From assembly GCA_008704415.1 (NCBI GenBank), contig VXIS01000071.1:62001-126000 (forward strand): a DNA stretch of 64,000 bases, written 5' to 3'. Below the pieces are notes generated by a model. The model ran no database searches, was not told where the DNA came from, and saw nothing but the letters and a program-made list of their open reading frames with translations. Each line of letters opens with the position of its first letter. Position 1 is the first letter of the stretch. Shown piece after piece: positions 1-11,367 of this stretch. This stretch comes from Sphaerosporella brunnea. Taxonomy: Eukaryota > Ascomycota > Pezizomycetes > Pezizales > Pyronemataceae. The translations under genes and the position numbers were made by a program.

Positions 1-315
1 GTACGCAGACGACGCAGGGCACGAGCGTTAGAGGTCAGGTCCTTCTTGTGCTTGCGCTTGAACTCCTGGACGAAGTGGTTGACGAGGCGGTTGTCGAAGT
101 CCTCACCACCCAAGTGGGTGTCACCAGCAGTAGCCTTGACCTCGAAAATACCCTCCTCAATGGTCAACAGGGACACATCGAAAGTTCCTCCACCAAGATC
201 GAAGATCAGAACGTTGCGCTCGCCAGCAGTCTTCTTGTCGAGACCGTAAGCGATAGCGGCGGCGGTAGGCTCGTTAATGATACGGAGGACGTTAAGTCCA
301 GAGATCATACCGGCA

Positions 316-353
<38 letters not shown>

Positions 354-1119
354 AGGGACAGTAACAACGGCGTTGGAGACGGTTCCACCGAGGTAAGCCT
401 CAGCGGTCTCCTTCATCTTCGAGAGAACCATGGAGGAGATCTCCTCGGGAGTGAACTGCTTGGTCTCGCCCTTGAACTCGACCTCGATGATAGGCTTGCC
501 ACCCTTGTTCACGACCTTGAAGGGGAAGTGCTTCATGTCAGACTGAACCTCGGGGTCATCGAATTTCCGACCGATCAATCGCTTGGCGTCGAAAACGGTG
601 TTGTGACTATGACGACAGAGTTAGTGCTCGGTTCGCGTCCATGCGGCTAATGGATAAAAATAAAGTTTGGAGAGCAAAAGTTTAACTTACGGGTTCATCG
701 CGACCTGGTTCTTCGCCGAGTCACCAATCAGACGCTCAGTGTCGGTGAACGCGACCTATTGAATGGAATCTCGTCAGTAAATTGTCCATTTCGTCGTGGA
801 ATTGATGGGGTCGCTTGTGGGTTGTTGGTGACGGTGACGATCGCTTGATGAATCGGCTCGCTTGATGGTGGGGCATGGAGGGGTATAGTCGCAACGACGA
901 TGTCATCGACGAAAACCAACGATTTCCGCGAGCCGACGATCACCGCCAGCCAACAAGCGAAGCGAAGCAATTGGGAGGGTTTGATGAGGAGTTAAAACTT
1001 ACGAATGAAGGCGTTGTTCGGTTTCCCTGGTCGTTCGCAATGATCTCGATGCGGTCATCCCGGAAGACACCCACGCAGGAGTAGGTGGTTCCCAAATCGA
1101 TACCGACGGCGGCCACCAT
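1..1119 (-). CDS. hsp70: Cytosolic Hsp70 chaperone (SSA/HSPA type), 3' part outside window
   Basis: ATP-driven chaperone that binds and releases unfolded proteins in the cytosol and nucleus. Exons 1119-1003, 755-691 and 606-1 join in frame and give the first 262 residues, against about 640 for the family. Most of the nucleotide-binding domain is visible; the substrate-binding domain and C-terminal EEVD are not. Signatures: [13 protein letters not shown] at residues 6-18, [13 protein letters not shown] at 171-183 and [13 protein letters not shown] at 195-207. The start [10 protein letters not shown] has no presequence or signal peptide, which argues for the cytosolic rather than the mitochondrial or ER form. 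Intron 1 (1002-756, 247 bp) is far longer than the introns of most neighbours. A TATA box and two AGGGG stress elements lie upstream. The identification is certain; only the paralogue class is inferred. Confidence 0.97.
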
Positions 1120-1307
1120 GTTGAAGACTGTTGGTATGTGTGCTGTGTAGTTCTCGGGAGTGGTTGTTGTTTGATGGGTAGAGGTTGGTAGTAAGCGGGA
1201 TGGGGGTTAAAGGTGTAGAGGTGCGTGTTGGGGGGGGGGGTAGCTTTGGGGTTTGCAGGTGTGTGTGGGAGAAAGAAGAAGAAGAGGTTGCTTGGGTTGG
1301 GAAAAGG

Positions 1308-1382
1308 ATTTATAGGTGAGATCTGCCTTTGGGAGGGGTGGGGCGGGATTTTGGTTTGACTTTCTGGCTTTTGGGGGAGGGG
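1308..1382 (-). promoter_or_regulatory. Hsp70 promoter: TATA box and two STRE-like AGGGG sites
   Basis: On the minus strand a TATAAAT box lies at 1314-1308, about 190 bp upstream of the Hsp70 ATG. AGGGG/CCCCT stress-response elements (the yeast Msn2/4 STRE core) lie at 1334-1338 and 1378-1382. Such elements are common in stress-gene promoters. The motifs are seen; their function here is inferred. I could not define a clean array of nGAAn heat-shock elements, although GAA/TTC words are frequent at 1680-1760. Confidence 0.4.
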
Positions 1383-2435
1383 TGGCTTTGCAGAGGTGTT
1401 GGAGTGTGTCGTCGAGGCAGGAACGCTGGGTCTACCAGGCGCTAGAATGCTCCATCAGCATCCACCATCTTCCACCGCATCCACCCGCGTCTATTGCGAA
1501 TGCCACCGAGCAACTGCTGCGAAGCCCTACCCCCGCCGCCAGCACTCCGTGCGCGGACAAAGAAAAAAGCAGAAACACAGTGCGCCGAGTTGAATCGAGC
1601 CGATCATGGCGAGCCGCTTTTCGCCGCGGGCTACACATTTTTGTCTGATCGCTCTGCGCGCCCCGCCGAAAGCAAGAGGTGCTTGCCGAAACGCAAACGT
1701 TCGGTTTCTGCGGAGACCCAAAGGTTTCTACTGCCTTCTGGGGTGACGTAGAAACCGCCCCCCCCGCGCCCATCTCTAATTTAGAACGCGCGAGAACAGC
1801 CGAGCCGCCTCCTTGCCTCTGCCCCCCCGCCGGCCTCCACTTCATCTCTTGCCTGCTCAGCTGCGTATGATCTGGCGGCGATGCTTCTGCAGAGATCTCG
1901 ATAGCCGTCGAAAGCTCTGTACGTCTCTGGAAAGTGCCAAGATCTTCCTCTCAACCAAACCCACCCGTATCGCGAGGGAATATTCTGCAAGCTTCTTTGA
2001 CGCAACAGTAACAGCAACAGCAACAGCAACAGTGGCGGATGGCGTCGCTTTGATGTGGGCGGGAACCAACAGCGACAACAAACTGCTGCTGGTTGAAAAG
2101 AAAGGGACACTGCAGCTGTAGAACAGAGTCTGTTGTTGAACATAAGTGATGAAGCTCTCACCTTCGGTGATACCGTCGCGTCGGTGCCCGCATTGTTCTA
2201 GCACGCGGAGAGGAGTATCTAATTGTAGCTCTTTGAATGCTAAGGATCAATGATATCCTATCCTGCAGGGGTACATCAACGGGCAGCAAGGACAAAGCGC
2301 AGCTATGTGCACCCTGCCATCTGCATAGTCGATAGGGAAGCTCATGGTCGATCCCAAAGATGTGTGTAGTATGTATTCCAGCCGCTCCGCATAAACAAAC
2401 AAAAGTGTGAGATCTATTCATCTTCTCGGTCCAAT
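1383..2435. other. Intergenic region between Hsp70 and glucosidase II beta
   Basis: No gene is recognised. Open frames on both strands are short, overlap each other and show no family features. The stretch holds the upstream part of the Hsp70 promoter and the 3' flank of the glucosidase II beta gene. A short CAACAG-type repeat sits at about 2004-2034. Confidence 0.5.
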
Positions 2436-4195
2436 CTACAGTTCATCTTTCGCTCTCTCCTGATTCTTGGCCTCCTGCTCCTTGCACGCCGCCGGCGTAC
2501 CCACCTCCATCCGATAAACGCACTTCTCCATCTCGACTACATTCCTGATCTCGTTTTCGGCGCAGCAGTACAGTTCCACCGCCACACTTCTCTTCGGGCC
2601 ATTCCAGCACTGTGCGCCGTTGTCATGCTTCAACACCATGCCGCTGAGGGGTTCATCGTGGTTCTCCTCCCAGCTGCTCGCAAACACGCCTGCAGCCTCA
2701 TTGCGCGAAGTCTCGTCCACCATCTCAATGGCGGCGAAGCTCCCCAAGTTCTGCCTTCCATTGTCCTTCCTCGACTTCTGTGTGGCCTTTTCCATGAAAC
2801 ATAGCTCGTAGTCGTACTCGCCGAATTGGCGGGTGATGCAGACACCCTTGAGTGCGCGGAAAACGTCTGACGGACCAAAGTCGGTGGTTAGAGACTTCTC
2901 GAGGTCGGCAAGGCTGTTGACACTGTCCCTGTCTTCCCTTTCGGCGGCGGTCAAGGCATCACGCGCAGCGGCGACAGCTGCGGACTCGAAGCCCTCAGTC
3001 TTTTGTGGGGCAAGGATGCCGTTGGAGACGAGGAGCTCCCGGGCTTCGGTGATCTTGGTGGAGAGCCATTCCTGGGCAGTGGAGGGGAGATACTGGGTCA
3101 ACTGGTAGACTGTTCCACAACATCAGCTTATGTGCACTCGCTCGTGGGAAAGTGATGGGAATCGCACATTTGGCCGCCTCCTCCGGCTCAGGGCCGGCAA
3201 TCTCCTCCCAATCAACTTCCTCTTCCATAACAGCATTCATATCCCTGTCCTCCGCCGCATTCCTTTTCTCGACACCGCCATCTGCCAGATACTCTTCCCA
3301 TGCCCTAACGGCACTCTTGACTCCCTCGTCGTTGAAATTGGGGTTGTACTCCTCCTTGAACTTTCTCAAAATGGCTTCTGTGCGATGCAGCTTCTCTTCC
3401 GCTAAATCCCTCTGCTCTCTTAACTTCTTCAACAGTGCTCTAAGTTCCTCGGACTTCTCCTTCGCCGCCGAGGTAAGGACAGCAACTCGACTCCCGGGTT
3501 TCGGGTTCCTAACAGCCCTTCGCCGTTCCATCTCTTCTGTCTCGGCCAGCTTCTTCTTCAATCCCGCCACCTTGACTTTATTCGCCGCAATCTGAGTCTT
3601 GGTCGCCGCCACACCATCCTGCAATTCCCTTTTCAGCACCGCCGCCTTCCGCACCAGCTCCTCGCGGGACTTGGCCGCTTTGCTTCTCGCCGCATGCTTT
3701 TCCGCCGCCATCTTTCGCGCCGCTTTTCCGATCTCTGCGCACCGGCTGGGACATTTGACGCCGCCGACGCCAGCCCACTCGTCGCTACCGTCGCAGCAGA
3801 TGTCGTAATCGCATACACCGTCGTTGACACGACTGACTGGAAGGAATGCTGGCATGTGGCCTATGTTGGCACAGTAGAAGCCCGGGATGGAAAGGTTTTT
3901 GTGGGGGAGGTTGGCGCAAGCGGAGGTGCCGGGCTCATCGGAGCCGTCGGGGCAGTCGCAGAAGTCATCGTTTACTCGGGAAAGCGGAATTTGAATCGTT
4001 GGATGCGTCAGGCATGTGAATGTTTCCGCGGAGGCGGCGTAAAGTTTTGCATCTTGTCGGTGTTAGCTACAGCTCTTCTAGAGCTGGTAGGAGAGCTTGG
4101 TATAACCTACCTTCTGGAGATACGCCGCGTGGGATTGTTGTGGCCGATGCCAGAGAAAGAGAAGTAACGAGTAGAAGCAATTTTTGGGGTATCAT
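2436..4195 (-). CDS. gtb1: Glucosidase II beta subunit (PRKCSH/GTB1)
   Basis: Non-catalytic, lectin-type subunit of ER glucosidase II, which trims glucose from N-glycans and feeds the calnexin cycle. Exons 4195-4111, 4052-3168 and 3109-2436 give 547 residues. Order: signal peptide with the hydrophobic core LLLLVTSLSLASA; two LDL-receptor class A-like modules containing RVNDDFCDCPDGSDEPGTSAC and RVNDGVCDYDICCDGSDE; a Lys/Glu-rich coiled coil; and a C-terminal MRH mannose-binding domain with FGEYDYELCF and its cysteines. The protein ends in KDEL, an ER-retrieval signal. The start is the ATG directly before the signal peptide. The 58-bp introns have GTAGGT and GTGCGA donors. The full domain set makes the call firm. 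Confidence 0.95.
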
Positions 4196-4586
4196 TGTGA
4201 ACGACAGCAACGGATTTTTCAGTCGTGGTGAAAGGTGTATATTCTACCCGTCACCGGGACGCGAAATTGAGGTTGCTGTTGGCACACGGAGAGGACAGCT
4301 GTAATGTAAATGTAAACTTGAGCCGCCACCCCCCTGCAGGGTATCACGGACCACGGCATACTCTAAATTACACCTTAAACGGACAATGTAACCAATCCGC
4401 CAAAAGCTAAAGAGTTCGCCTTCCATTGTGTATGTGTATGAATCGTTGCGAGCCCCCGCAAATTCGACAAATTTCCAATCATTTGTTCCACCGAGCAAAA
4501 CCTGAGTCTAACTAGTCTATACTGACGGATGACGACGCCGCGACCCACCAAAAAGCGTTCACGTAGTTACGATATCCGTCAGTAAC
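4196..4586. other. Spacer between glucosidase II beta and UsgS-like gene
   Basis: About 390 bp holding the glucosidase II beta promoter and the 3' flank of the UsgS-like gene. I see no gene or repeat in it. Confidence 0.4.
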
Positions 4587-5818
4587 TTACTGTTTCTTGC
4601 TGCCGTCGTCAGCGTTCAGCTTGTCGAGATGGGCCAAATCCAACGTCAAAAACTCCTTTTGATTCTTCCAGGCCACCTGAGACTCTGCAAACCCTTCGCT
4701 CTCGGAAGGAGGTGGTGGAGGGTCAGTGATCTTGGTGATCAAGTACGCTGTGCTTGCTTCCGCAATTCCATAGATTAAGACACCAAGCAACGGAACCTTG
4801 AGAAGCAGGTAGAATCCCACGCCAAAGCCTGTAACATCATTAGTTGGGCTATTTGTTTATATCAACAAGTGGAATTACTGACCAAAGAGGAGGCCTTGTC
4901 TGTCACGGAACCAGCGCTTCTTCTGCTCCTTCGTGAAGCGGATTCGTGAGAAGTATGGCTCGAGCAACTCACGCATCAAGCTCCGACTTGCAAAGAAGCC
5001 TTGCAAGATGACAATCATCCATCTCTTCGGCAGGATGAGACCGAGAGCAAAGACACCAGAAGCCGGGCCACTGCCGACGGCTTCGTTCAAGGAGTAAAAC
5101 GACGCTGCGGGCAGTACATAATGCCCCAAGTAGGGTGTAAAAGTAAGGAGATATACTCCTAGTGAGATCGCCGCACGTCTAGTATAACGCTGTGCGAACG
5201 CAAGTACAAGCTGGGAGGACGACTTTTCGCCTTGCAGGGCTCCAGGACTTGGCGCGTTGGGCTGGTACAATCGCATATTCGGATAATACATGGCGCGCAA
5301 AGTCGTCGGATCTTCTGACTGGTGCTTTCGGATATACGTAGAGTCCACCCATTCGAGGGATTTCATGAACCTATTCCATCATGCGGTCAGACCTGGCCGT
5401 TCATCTCCAAAGGCAGCGCTTGGTATTAACATTTCATCCATGGCGGGAGAAACGAAGCGGTACAAGCTCATCAGAAAGAAAGGCAGCTGTAGCACGCTCT
5501 TCTCGAGAAACGAGAGGCTAGATAGAAACTTCTCGTCCCATTGCGATTTCTGCAAATCGACCACGAACCCCACGAAAAAAAGCGCAATGCGCACCACCAA
5601 AAGCGGAATCGAAATCAGCACTCGGATCGCAAAGCCTGCAGCTATGGCGATTGCGGCTTGTCGGTAAAGTGTGCTGTTGAAAAGCTTCGGGTTTTGGAGA
5701 GCGCGGTAGGCTATGCAGCATTAGTGGCTGGAGCACATGGCAAAGGGGGAAATTCCGTACCGCCCACAACAGTGAGTTGTGCTCCGCGCAATATTGCATT
5801 AGGATCTAGGTTTGACAT
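4587..5818 (-). CDS. UsgS/RRT8-like fungal membrane protein
   Basis: Four exons (5818-5761, 5710-5431, 5370-4883, 4828-4587) give 355 residues with several hydrophobic segments, for example at VLISIPLLVVRIALFFVGFVV, AAISLGVYLLTFTPYLGHYV and GFYLLLKVPLLGVLIYGIA. The start MSNLDPNAILRGAQLTVVG and the segment ELLEPYFSRIRFTKEQKKRW resemble what I remember of the Aspergillus transmembrane protein UsgS, a relative of yeast RRT8/LDS proteins linked to lipid droplets and spore walls. That assignment rests on memory of the family, not on a search. The biochemical function is unknown. The tail has a PPPPP stretch and is rich in charged residues. The exon 2 donor is GTTAAT, weaker than the others but needed for the frame. 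Confidence 0.8.
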
Positions 5819-6021
5819 GGCTTATTTTACCGACCGCTGTTGAAGGTGTTTTTTGAGGATACTCAGGATAGAGAGGTTGTTTGCCGCGAGGCGGCAAGGT
5901 TGAAGGTTGTCACGGCTTCGCCGGATCCGGGGGCTTGGCATGGAAGCTCAGCCTAGGCCAGGAAATTGACATGTGGCTCAAGTCGGCGGAGGCCTCCGCT
6001 TTCGTATGTCGTAATCGTACA

Positions 6022-6568
6022 TACTCGTGCCAAGGTGACTACCGTCACCCCCGGTCGCTCGCAGGCTCGCTCCCAGGGGCACTCACAAGTGAGTGCCAGC
6101 CAGTCCAACGCAAGTCGCGAAGTCCAACGAGAGAATTTTTCGACCGCCGCCCGACCGCGACCATCACGACCAAACCATGCAGCGGGCATAGTCATAGGCA
6201 TCTCAGAATACATAGAATATAGAATATATAATTATACATGCGTTCAGTCTCGCACTATTTGCTACGCGTCGCCCATTTCCTTCCTACCCGTCGCCCATTT
6301 CCTTCCTACGCTTTGCCCGTTTCCTTCTCCCTCTCTCTTCCGAAGAACCTCAATTGCAGCTTGGATTCGGGTCTCAACAGACTTATAGGACTCGGCTTGC
6401 TGCATGGTTTGGTCGTGATGGTGGTGAAAATGGGGTCGGGCGGCGGTCGAAAAATTCTCTCGTTGGACTTCGCGACTTGCGTTGGACTGGCTGGCACTCA
6501 CTTGTGAGTGCCCCTGGGAGCGAGCCTGCGAGCGACCGGGGGTGACGGTAGTCACCTTGGCACGAGTA
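6022..6568. mobile_element. MITE with 135-bp identical inverted arms and TA at both ends
   Basis: The left arm (6022-6156) and right arm (6434-6568) are exact reverse complements over 135 bp. After a short length difference the match continues for 24 bp at 6160-6183 and 6399-6422. Both ends carry TA followed inward by CTCGTGCCAAGG, the arrangement expected of a Tc1/mariner-type element with a TA target duplication. Each arm contains a 20-bp perfect palindrome (left copy 6078-6097) and a second small hairpin (6034-6049). The roughly 215-bp centre has two copies of a pyrimidine-rich 21-mer at about 6267-6308 and codes for nothing. Apparent ORFs in the arms are palindrome artefacts. Identity of the arms suggests recent insertion. 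The superfamily is inferred from the TA ends only. Confidence 0.8.
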
Positions 6569-6858
6569 TCAGAGCCTGCAAAGAACCGGTGAAGAAGTGA
6601 AGTCGGGAACTGTGCGATGTCGGAAAGGGTTGCCATCCATAGTACTCTACTTCTCAGACATCTCACGTGCTTTTGGCGTTGACTTGAGCCAGACCCTGGG
6701 CGTCGATCTCCCGCACCGACTCGAGCACTCCGCTTCCGTACTTATATAAGCATTGCTATCACACCCACCGCCGGACCACCGGTTAATCTTGTCATACCAG
6801 AAATCCCATACACAACCCTTGGATACGATATGTGATGGTATTTCCGTCCACTGCCAAT

Positions 6859-7224
6859 ATGGCTGAACAGGCTTGGACCAGTGCCGAGAAGGCCATAATC
6901 ATGACCTTTGCCACTGTGGGTGGCTTTCCGGTTACTGCCACGCAGCGTAAGAGGTATGTAGGAACCGGAAGGTTGTATGTTTGGTATCTACATAAGATGT
7001 CTAGCTATCACGACATTTTCAAGGAGGCGGTTACTGGCGGTGACATTGATATTCTAAGATGAGAGGCGGGTGATAGGCTGGCAAAATTCTACGAGGAGAT
7101 GCTGTTGACAGTGAAGGGTGGGCTGGCGGAAGCACCTCCGACTGTAAATGCTGTCAAGCTAATGGCACCAAGTATTTCTGAGGTGAAAAGCGAGAATGCG
7201 CCTGGCATGAACGATTACGCCTAG
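6859..7224 (+). pseudogene. Small gene interrupted by an in-frame TGA
   Basis: A TATATAA box at 6743-6749 and an ATG at 6859 begin a frame reading MAEQAWTSAEKAIIMTFATV. A 51-bp intron (6954-7004, GTATGT...CTAG) can be removed. The frame then runs through SYHDIFKEAVTGGDIDILR to a TGA at 7060-7062. Past that stop the same frame stays open and protein-like (AGDRLAKFYEEMLLTVKGG) to TAG at 7222-7224. A single stop inside an otherwise open frame suggests a recently broken gene; a short functional protein or an unseen splice form are alternatives. The N-terminus W-T-x-x-E-K recalls small fungal proteins with a Myb/SANT-like start, but I do not recognise the family. It sits just beyond the MITE. Confidence 0.4.
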
Positions 7225-7843
7225 AATGCACAGGAAAGCATCAACATTGCTTCGCCCTTCAATTCTCTTGCCGAACAGTGGTATTCAATCGGCTACAGGA
7301 CTCGAACCAGGTGGACTGAATATGAAGTATGCAGCGAGAGCTACTGTGTCGTGGAGGAGAAGGTACGCAACTCATTGAGGGTTGGAACTTCACAAAGCGC
7401 AGATCCTGCGACGGAGAATCCTCATCACTACCGTTTCCTCCTGCTTAAATCCCACTGAGGTTGTGTGCTTCATATGTACAGATGCGAATTTTTCCTCGAG
7501 CATGTTGGTCGCCCCACCTCCTTCACAGTGCTGCACTCGACCCTTCCGAGACCAAACAATTCGAAGGGCTGTACCAACATCAACGCATTCAATTCCACCA
7601 ACTCGAACAAGTCCAACCAACTCAAACAAACTACCCTGCCCCACAATTCCCTCCCCAGACTCCCTCTTACCTTTTCTCCTACACTCTTTTTAGTTCTGTC
7701 CTTCTTACCTGCAGCTGATACTAACCTCTATTCTGCCATTCGTTGGCTTCAACCCACTCCCACCTCGATTAGCCTCGCCCTGCCATAGCTGCTACAACCA
7801 CCAGTTGCCTGCTCATCGCATTGTGACTTCTCATCTCATCAAC
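7225..7843. other. Upstream region of the Trf4-like gene
   Basis: No gene recognised. The last 250 bp are rich in C, T and CAAC words, typical of a fungal promoter and 5' leader. An in-frame upstream ATG at 7805 could extend the following protein by 13 residues. Confidence 0.4.
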
Positions 7844-10711
7844 ATGGCGCCCGCAAAGAACAAAAAGCCCCGCTCGAACGAAAGCCTACGGAAAGGCGGG
7901 AAGTCATTTGACGATTTGCCTTCAAGGATGACAAACAACAATAGCAACGTCAACAATAACATCAACAACAACGGCAACAACAGTAATAACAGCAACGATC
8001 ATCTAAAAGCGCCGCCGAAAGCAGAAGCAAACGGCAAGAACCGTTTGACTCCGCCACGCGATCGTCATGCCCAGACGGGAAGCAACTATGTTCCGCCTCC
8101 GCGAAACGTTCCAGCTCCGCGAAGGGAATTCATTCCAGCACCGGCTGTGGAAGAGTCGCATTCGCCTTCGTCGGGTCGACTGGTCTTCCAAACCCCAGCT
8201 CCGCGGAGGGAATTCATTCCAGCACCGGTTGTGGAAGAGTCGCATTCGCCTTCGTCGGGTCGACCAGTCTTCCAAACCCCATCTGGTCGTCCCTACATTG
8301 CCCCCTCGATGAACTTCAGCCCCGTCGCAGCGAGTTTTACTCCATCGTCGAGTAAATCGGACACTTTGGCTATCCAAATGTTGGAGCAGAAATGGGCAAA
8401 TGAGACTGTGTCTGGGCAGCGGCAGGTGCAACAAGCGGCGGGGTGGAACACCACGGTGACTTGTAAGTTCTGCTCTCTCTACAGCTCGTTGATGCGGTTG
8501 GTCGAGTACTAATGGGTGTTTGCAGCGTTTTTCCCGTCAAACAGCCGTGGTCCCGGAAACGCTTTCTCGTTCTTGAACACTGGATCCCAGGGTCAAAACG
8601 AGGCCGGTTCTCCGACCTCCGCTGGACCCGAACCGCAAAGCGCAGAAAACTCAATCCCTTCGACCGAACTGGGCCCCAAAGGCGATGAATATGGGGCGTC
8701 CAAATGGGTTCCGCCGCATCAGAGAAAAAAGCGCAAATCCGAAGAGATCGTCGACCTGCCTGCTGATCTATTTGAGGACGTAGATGAATATTCCGAGCCG
8801 TCTAAGAGCTTTCCGGATCAACATTATCCCCCTCAAGTATCCTTCTCAGCAGGCAACCGCTTTCCTACTCAGCCACCAGCTCCACAAGTCCCAGTCCTGG
8901 CGGTATTTGAAAACGGAATGAGGAAAACGGAAGGTCGAGGAAAGATGACGACCGATTACATTGGAGTTGTTCTACCCCTCACGGAAGACTACAGGCCCAC
9001 GGCAGACGCGCCTGCCACTGCGCCTTGGCTGAAACCTGGCAAAGACTACCATCTAATCAGCGATGGGATGGAGAGGTACGTTCGAATATGTGCGAGTGAT
9101 CGATTGTGATACTTGGTTTTTATATTAACTGGCGTCCTACACTGGCAGATTGAGCACGGAACTAGCTGATTTTATTGACTACATGGGTCGAAAGCCGATG
9201 GAGATAACTGCTCGGAACAGCTTCACGCTCAAAATCGTCTCAGCGATCCGGGGCTTCTTTCCGCTGCCTGGCCATGATGTCAAGCTGTATGGTTCTGACG
9301 CTGTTTCGTTAGCATTACCAACTAGCGACATTGACCTCATGATCAATGCACCAAGCCTGCATTCCTCAAATCCTTACATGGCTAAAGAGCTAAAGATTCG
9401 GGCCCTATATGATCTGGAGCAGCACTTCAGGGACGTGGGACTCTGTTTAGAATCCCACGTTAGGGACGAGGCACATATTCCAATCCTGGAGATGAGGTGT
9501 CCTACGTCCACTCTGGAGGTAGATCTCTCTTTCGAAGAGCCATACTCTGCTCCGGCCTTGCAAGAAGTCATGGAATGGAATAACCACTACGGCCATCGGG
9601 ACTTAATCCGTCTGCTCTTGCCCCTGAAGCATGCCCTAAACATGCGCAAACTCGGTCTGGCTGAAGCTACATCTCCTTACCAGGTAGTAGTCCCCCCCAC
9701 AGCCCAGCACAATCCGCTGCTAACGCCGTGCAGGGAGGTACTGGATCTTACATTTTACTGTGCATGGTAATTGTGTTCTTGGAGACACGGCTCAAAGAGC
9801 TTATGAGGATGTGGAATGCACTTGGTCAGAAAGGAAATGTCGGCAAAATTTTCCTTCATTTGTTGAAGTTCTGGGGCGAGGAGTTCGACTACGAAACGCA
9901 GGCGGTCTCGGTCACTCCTCCTGCCATCATCCCGAAATCACCTTTCCTTCCAGTAAGCCCCAAGCTCTCACTGATTGTTTCAGACGAAAAAAAAAAAAAA
10001 CGACGCTAAGAGAATCCACTGCAGGCATTCATATTTGAGGTCCGGAGTCCGTACGACGGGACTACCAACATCGCCAACGGTGCATTCGCAATCAAGCACA
10101 TTAAGGAAACCTTGAAGCACTTTTATGATGCTCTTAAAGAGGGCGTTATGCACGTTCGTATGACACGCCAGAGCCGTCCTGCTGGTGCCCCTCCAGTACA
10201 TGACCTGGGGATCCTTGGGAGCATACTCGGAGCGAACTACAGTAATTTTGAACGAAGGAGAAAGCTGGTCTCTCAGTACTCTCTGATTGACGGCCCGGGG
10301 CCGCACAGGCAGCAATTGACGTTCTACAGCGATGCAGAAGCATTCGGTCAAATTCTGGACTTTGAACAAGCATACATGCAGATCAGCAGCTTCTATTCGC
10401 CTCAGGATGCTAGAGCCTATCTTCAGCCTCAGAATGACCATCAGCCAACCTATATGAGTACCCAAGCGGTTCTCTCCCCCCAGGATGCAAGGGTTTATCT
10501 CCAGATGCAGGACGAAGATCATCAAGCGGATAGAGATGTTCAAGCTTTTTCTCAACAACAGGAGAAAGAAAAGCAATCCTGTAGTGAGAGGAACGCTCCT
10601 CTTCCACCTCAGGATGCAAAAGCGTCCGTTGAAGAGCAGCAAAAATCTATCGACGAGGCGATAGCCCGTCTTCCGCCCCATTTGAGAGCCATGTCCGGCT
10701 CTCTGGTCTAA
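7844..10711 (+). CDS. Non-canonical poly(A) polymerase, Trf4/Cid14 (TENT4) family
   Basis: Adds short oligo(A) tails to nuclear RNA to mark it for the exosome, in yeasts as part of TRAMP with Mtr4. Exons 7844-8462, 8526-9075, 9149-9683, 9734-9952 and 10025-10711 give 869 residues. The first 350 residues are low complexity (Asn run; two 28-residue PAPRREFIPAP...VFQT repeats). The nucleotidyltransferase core follows: LYGSDAVSLALPTSDIDLM near 436-455 supplies the two DxD aspartates and LEVDLSF the third. A PAP-associated domain (GGTGSYILLCMVIVFLE, FDYET) comes next. The tail has three SPQDAR-like repeats. I chose the ATG at 7844 (AACATGG context). Intron 1 has a clear TACTAAT branch point. Trf4 orthology, rather than another TENT, is likely but not proven. 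Confidence 0.9.
8111..8278 (+). repeat. 84-bp coding tandem duplication
   Basis: Two adjacent 84-bp units (8111-8194 and 8195-8278) inside exon 1 of the Trf4-like gene differ at only a few bases and encode two nearly identical 28-residue blocks in the disordered N-terminus. High similarity at the DNA level points to a recent duplication. Confidence 0.9.
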
Positions 10712-11367
10712 CATTGCCATGAGCGCACACAGATTTTAACTATTTGCGGTGGCAAGCATTTACACTACTGGTGGAGGAAACCAAATAACGAGGTACATGT
10801 GATTTCATCTGCGGGGAAGGCACAACCGCGGTGTCCGTCAAAGGCAGACATTGCGCGGAGTTTTTGTCGGAGGATATCTTGTTTCGCCCACTTCGGTATC
10901 TTTCTTTGTGTTTTGAGTCAGCCGCCGCTCTCGTCTGCTTGCTATTGAGAATTTTTCCTTTTCTTTCGGGGTTTTATCTTTGCATTCTTGGATTTGTGAA
11001 TATGCTAGGCAAAGAACATACAGTGGAGATAAGGGATTCGTCGTCCTAATTCAAGTTTGGTTGCTGTATGACATTGGTAGAATGGATTTGGCTGTGGGAA
11101 GTATAGAGTATGTGTGTATGGCTGGCCGAGTGAGAAGACGTGAGGTTGCAGTCAAGTCGTGATATCTACGCGCCAGCGGCAACTGCCGCTTAGCTAGCGT
11201 TCGCGCGTCCACGTGACCTCCAAACAAAGCCCATGGCTTGGCCCATGGCATCCTCGACCGACCGCGTTCCTGTGTGGAAGCCAAAAAAGCGGACACCGAC
11301 AACACCGACATTCCCAACATCACCATCCGCCGTTGGACGCAGCAACCACCAAAGGGAGTTCTGTGCT
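10712..11367. promoter_or_regulatory. NDC1 upstream region with CACGTGAC site
   Basis: Spacer with no gene. CACGTGAC at 11210-11217 is the reverse complement of GTCACGTG, the RTCACRTG core bound in yeast by Cbf1. An ATG in frame with NDC1 occurs at 11233, only 15 bp past this site, so the stretch 11233-11367 is more likely leader than coding. Confidence 0.45.

Noticed and set aside
1432..2204. Several 100-codon frames between Hsp70 and glucosidase II beta
   Set aside because: They overlap on both strands, show no conserved motifs and cover GC-rich promoter sequence.
5966..6666. Open frames of up to 140 codons on both strands inside the MITE
   Set aside because: They give the same peptide from both strands because the arms are inverted copies; no coding features.
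7298..7308. tRNA B-box-like word (GGTTCGAGTCC on the minus strand)
   Set aside because: The flanking bases cannot form a T stem, and no acceptor stem or A box lies at the right distance.
11233..11367. N-terminal extension of NDC1 from an upstream ATG
   Set aside because: It begins 15 bp after a promoter-type CACGTGAC, has leader-like composition, and would push the first membrane span unusually far from the N-terminus.
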